Source of the DNA: Callorhinus ursinus
Lineage: Eukaryota; Chordata; Mammalia; Carnivora; Otariidae
Direction of reading: 5' to 3'
Assembly (NCBI RefSeq): GCF_003265705.1
Contig: NW_020312848.1
Location: 51,958,545 to 52,022,544, forward strand
DNA: 64,000 bases
This document shows positions 60,500 through 64,000 of this stretch, one piece after another (positions within the stretch are counted from its first letter, which is position 1; each line of letters starts with the position of its first letter). The position numbers and the translations under genes were made by a program. The notes beneath the pieces are model-generated. The model worked only from the letters and a program-made list of their open reading frames with translations. It was not told where the DNA came from and ran no database searches.

Positions 60500-61819
60500 T
60501 ATCATGCTGAAATGTGCATCTTTGGATTTACTGATTAGTGCCTTTCTACCTTGACCATTCTTTCTATCCTGAGTATGACTGGGCTCTTTCCCCTTTAAAC
60601 TGTCAGTCACGTATCAGTTAATCTAAATATTTATAGAGTATTTGAGCTGGGAGTGACATTGGGATAAGTCACTTTGGAAAATATTTTAAAAGGACATGAC
60701 ATAGTTTCTGTCTTGCTTGTAGTCTAAATAGAGAAGAGACACACATACCAGTAACTAGGTTAAGCTCCCATCAGTGGATAGAGGAATGGATAGAGAAAAA
60801 ATTTGCTTGAAAGGGATGATCATAATTGGCTTCATGGAAGAAGTGAGAGAGACCAGAGGACTAGGAAAGACTCTAGCAGGCAGGAAGTTGGATAAGAGTA
60901 CCTGAGCCTCAGGGAGAAAAAAAAGAGCCAGGTGTCATCCAGGGACATTTCAGAAACTGCTTAAAGCTTCAGAGTAAAGAGAGAAGTAGTGGGAGATAAA
61001 ATGGAATAAAAGACTACATCTGATAACCATCTTAGAAGAACCAAGAAGCTGTCTAGTGCTCAGGCCCTTATTTATGAGGTTGTGGATATTTCACGATTTG
61101 GATCTTTGTTCTCCTTCAGGCCAAATGGTCTCCAAAAGTAGTTAGTAGAATCTCCCTGATTAAAAACAAGAGAGCACACAGACAATTTGCCTTACAGATT
61201 AAAAAGGACACTTGATTTTCTTAGGCTCTGAGTTTTACCAAGCATTTATTGAGCACTAATTACATACTAAATCCTGAAGGCACAAAAAAGTAGTAAGACA
61301 AAATTCCTGCTCCGAAGGAAACACTTGTCTTGTAGAGGATAATAATGGAGAAGTGCAGTAAAAGATCACACTGAAGCAAAGAGGTAACTGTCACATGTGC
61401 TTCTTACCTACCAGAGAGGTTTGGGTAGGCTTCTCCATACATAAGCCAAGGTCTTTGCCAGCTGAGGTAGGCCTTTTTAATAGAGGAAGCTGCATGAGGA
61501 AAGGCTTGAAGATGCCCTACAAGTATGTATTATCATAGCCTAAAATGATGTGGTGGAGACAAGCCTGAGAGACAAGCCTGAAAAGGGGGCAAGGGTTGTA
61601 TTAAAAAGGAGTCTGTGGACCTAGCAAAAGAACTTGGATTATCTCCTACATGATGGGGAGTGTTTTAGGTGAGTGAATAACATGAATCAGATTTGCTGGC
61701 TAAAAACCACCTCGTGGCAGTCCTAATGTGAAGATGCATGTACAGAGGCAGGACAAGTAGATCAGAAGCTCTTGTTAACGGAGCATGTTCCTTAAGCAGT
61801 TCAAACTGGATGTCAAGAT
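60500..61819. other. Intronic DNA with possible old repeats
   Basis: 60610-60970 and 61230-61760 have the look of very old interspersed repeats (AGCATTTATTGAGCACTAAT). A 13-bp tandem pair (GAGACAAGCCTGA) occurs at about 61556-61581. Confidence 0.35.
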
Positions 61820-61990
61820 CAGTAAGTCTTTCTAAAATGTGTAAACTATCATGTCACCTTCCAGCTCAAAAGCCAGCTATGATTTCTCCATGCCTATAGG
61901 AAAAAGCCCCAGTGAAAGTATATCCTCATTCAAGACTCCTCATTGCCTGTCACCACTAATTTAATCTGCTACTTTACCACAGGTAGCTGA
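61820..61990 (+). repeat. L2 fragment
   Basis: AAACTATCATGTCACCTTCC followed by GAAAAAGCCCCAGTGAAAGT resembles the L2 'CACTCCCCTGCTTAAAACCC' region. Confidence 0.4.
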
Positions 61991-63267
61991 GGGTTTTCTT
62001 TTTCTCCCTTAGAGGTAGCCCCCTCCTCAGTTGGGAGATCAGCCTTAGGAGAATAATCTAAGAAGCCAGATGGAGGAGTTAAGCCTATCCATTGAGTGCT
62101 CACTTGACTTTGTCAAGTGGAAATTTGCACTTTGAATTTTTATTTTCTAGATGAAAGTAATTTTTAAGTTATGTTTTTCTTAATTATTTCTAAGAAATCT
62201 TTTTTTTTCTAAGAAAAGTTGCTGTCTTTTCCATCATTAACAATGGCCGTATAACCCTGCACTTCTATATTTTTGTTTTGATCCATGACAACTTTTACCA
62301 GATACTCATAATTAAGCTCCAGATTTTGTACAAATCTGATAAGAATTTTCAAACAAGACCACACATCATTTGGGAGGGGTGAATGTGTATATTTAAAATT
62401 GTGTGTGTATATGTATGTGCAATAAAAATTTTGATTTGTTGTAAACGTTTTTAAATGTTGATGTGTTAATTTGGCCCGATTAACCAGAAAGTTGAAATAC
62501 TGATTTGTTGCTATATTTTTTCTCTTAATGAAAACTTAGATATATATCTACTGCAGATCCTTCATCTGGTCTAACACAACTGATATAAGTCCAGGGTCAT
62601 CCTGATCCAGTATTCAGAGGTATTGAATTTTCCAGTAGGATACTTCTTTTTTAGTGATAAACTGCATTTTTTTGTGAGTAGCTCAGTTAACTTTGAAGTC
62701 TCTGGTGAATGCCATCTGGTTCTAATGATGGATCACAGTTTTTCAGATTGTTTTTGGCTCCTTTCATCTCCCCATTCTCCTTTTTATTCTATTTTGATAA
62801 TTTATTTTTATAACATTACTTCCTTACCTGTGAATGTTTTTACTGTTTTTTCTTTAAATTTTCTTTAACATGAATGACATATCAATTTCTGAAAGTAAGC
62901 AAACATACCATCATGGCACTATTATATATCATGTGTTGGGATCAGGACAACCATAGAACTTTCCTCATTCAAAGAATCTTTCATTTGATCAGTACACAGC
63001 TTATTTTATATATTCCTCCCTAATACCGAGTATATTTGCTTGGAAATAGGTACGTTGGGTGGGAAAATCTTGTCTATTATGGTAATTTCCACTTCATTAG
63101 GAAAGAAAATTGGTATCAGTTTAAAGTATTCTGCTGTCTCTTAGCTCCCTTGGTGAAAACAACAGCAGTATCCAGGGACTGCCACCCATCCCCCTCCAAA
63201 AAGGGTTCCCCCCCTTAATTACAGTGATTTCAAAGCCTTTGTCCCATAAAGGTCATATATTAAAAAC
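61991..63267. other. Intronic DNA, no feature recognised
   Basis: AT-rich; the short frames show nothing recognisable. Confidence 0.4.
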
Positions 63268-63283
63268 TGAACAGATGATTTTT

Positions 63284-63454
63284 TTTTAATTTGAGAGAGA
63301 AAATGAGAGACAGCACATGAGAGGGGGGAGGGTCAGAGGGAGAAGCAGACTCCCCACTGAGCAGGGAGCCCGATGTGGGACTCGATCCCGGGACTCCAGG
63401 ATCATGACCTGAGCCGAAGGCAGTTGCCCAACAAACTGAGCCACCCAGGTGCCC
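63284..63454 (-). mobile_element. SINEC 20
   Basis: Minus-oriented; TSD TGAACAGATGATTTTT at 63268-63283 and 63455-63470. Confidence 0.95.
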
Positions 63455-63470
63455 TGAACAGATGATTTTT

Positions 63471-64000
63471 AAAGTAAATAATGAGATCTGGGGAATTAAG
63501 ATACCATTGGGAGTCAGTATAATCGGGATTAAAGTCTCAGGGGATAGACAGACAACATGAATTGCAAGAAAGAGGAACAAGGTATCAACTAGATAAAAAC
63601 ATTGTGAAATCAAATAAGGTGTGTCCATTTGGAGATTAGAACAAAGTAGTCTGTTTGAAATAGTTTGTGGATTAACACTTAATTCATGAAGGATAATGCT
63701 CAGAATTTATAAGTATGCCTCTTCCTATTTTGAGTTGATTTTCCTACTTGCAATTAATTTGAAAGCCAGATTGCAAATAAAGTACTGAGAATTGAGGCCA
63801 CTTCTCTGAGATTACTGGTAGTGCAGGCATGTGTGTGTGCACAAACAATAGCACACAGCAGTGTTTGATGACAATTTAGGCATTATAGTTAAAGTTGTTC
63901 TCTGGGATGATATTCCCTCAAGATCCCCTGAGTCCTGACTCTGAATAGCAATTGTGTATCAAATGTTATATTCAGTGTCCATGTCAAGAATCTAGTGATG
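63471..64000. other. Intronic DNA, no feature recognised
   Basis: Right edge of the window; no ZNF277 exon 2 seen. Confidence 0.4.

Larger units (their letters stand above)
43830..64000 (+). other. ZNF277: ZNF277 intron 1 (5' part)
   Basis: The intron begins with GTGAGTACGG at 43830. Downstream I found no exon resembling ZNF277 residues 31 onward (the segment leading to the first C2H2 finger, CIFCEEHF-like). The interval is repeat-rich and has no long conserved frame other than LINE-1 ORF2 remnants. The acceptor is presumably right of the window. Confidence 0.8.

Overview
The window is nuclear DNA from a carnivoran mammal, most likely a caniform of the arctoid type (bear, seal or mustelid group). 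The evidence is about twenty tRNA-Lys-type Can-SINE (SINEC) copies with the carnivore consensus (a head reading GCGCCTGGGTGGCTC and a tail reading AAATAAATAAAATCTT), plus LINE-1 copies with a carnivore 3' end, on a background of old mammalian repeats (MIR, L2, MaLR LTRs). There is no prokaryotic, phage or plasmid content.

The window is organised around one CpG island (about 42.5-44.1 kb) that holds the first coding exons of two divergent genes. On the minus strand, 43148-43112 encodes the extreme N-terminus of DOCK4 (MWIPTEHEKYGV) and ends in a consensus GTGAGT donor. Everything to its left (1-43111) is therefore read as DOCK4 intron 1. On the plus strand, 43739-43829 encodes the N-terminus of ZNF277 (MAARETQGAAAGGEED and 14 more residues), also followed by GTGAGT. 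Everything to its right (43830-64000) is read as ZNF277 intron 1. The two start codons lie 590 bp apart. The short region between them carries a near-perfect ZNF143/THAP11 (SBS) motif, an ETS site, a GC box and two inverted CCAAT boxes, and no TATA box, which is typical of a shared bidirectional promoter. The DOCK4-ZNF277 head-to-head arrangement matches human 7q31.1.

The DOCK4 intron part holds 16 SINECs, several LINE-1 3' ends, three MaLR LTRs (one of them a three-layer nest of LTR, LINE-1 and SINE), a decayed hAT transposase fragment near 15.4 kb, a 26-C homopolymer at 19.77 kb, CA microsatellites, and a very young RPL38 retrocopy at 39989-40333 with an intact 70-codon frame and a perfect 16-bp target-site duplication. 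The ZNF277 intron part holds a 5'-truncated 3.9-kb LINE-1 (47748-51633, minus), four SINECs, an LTR and many MIR/L2 fragments, plus an unclassified repetitive segment around 56.3-57.1 kb.

No further exon of either gene could be recognised, and no RNA gene or CRISPR array is visible. I found no convincing new biological system. The points most worth checking are the RPL38 retrocopy, the shared promoter, the tail-to-tail inverted SINE pair at 38.5-39.0 kb, the poly-C tract and a 16-bp perfect hairpin at 7.78 kb. All family assignments rest on recall of consensus sequences; no search was run.
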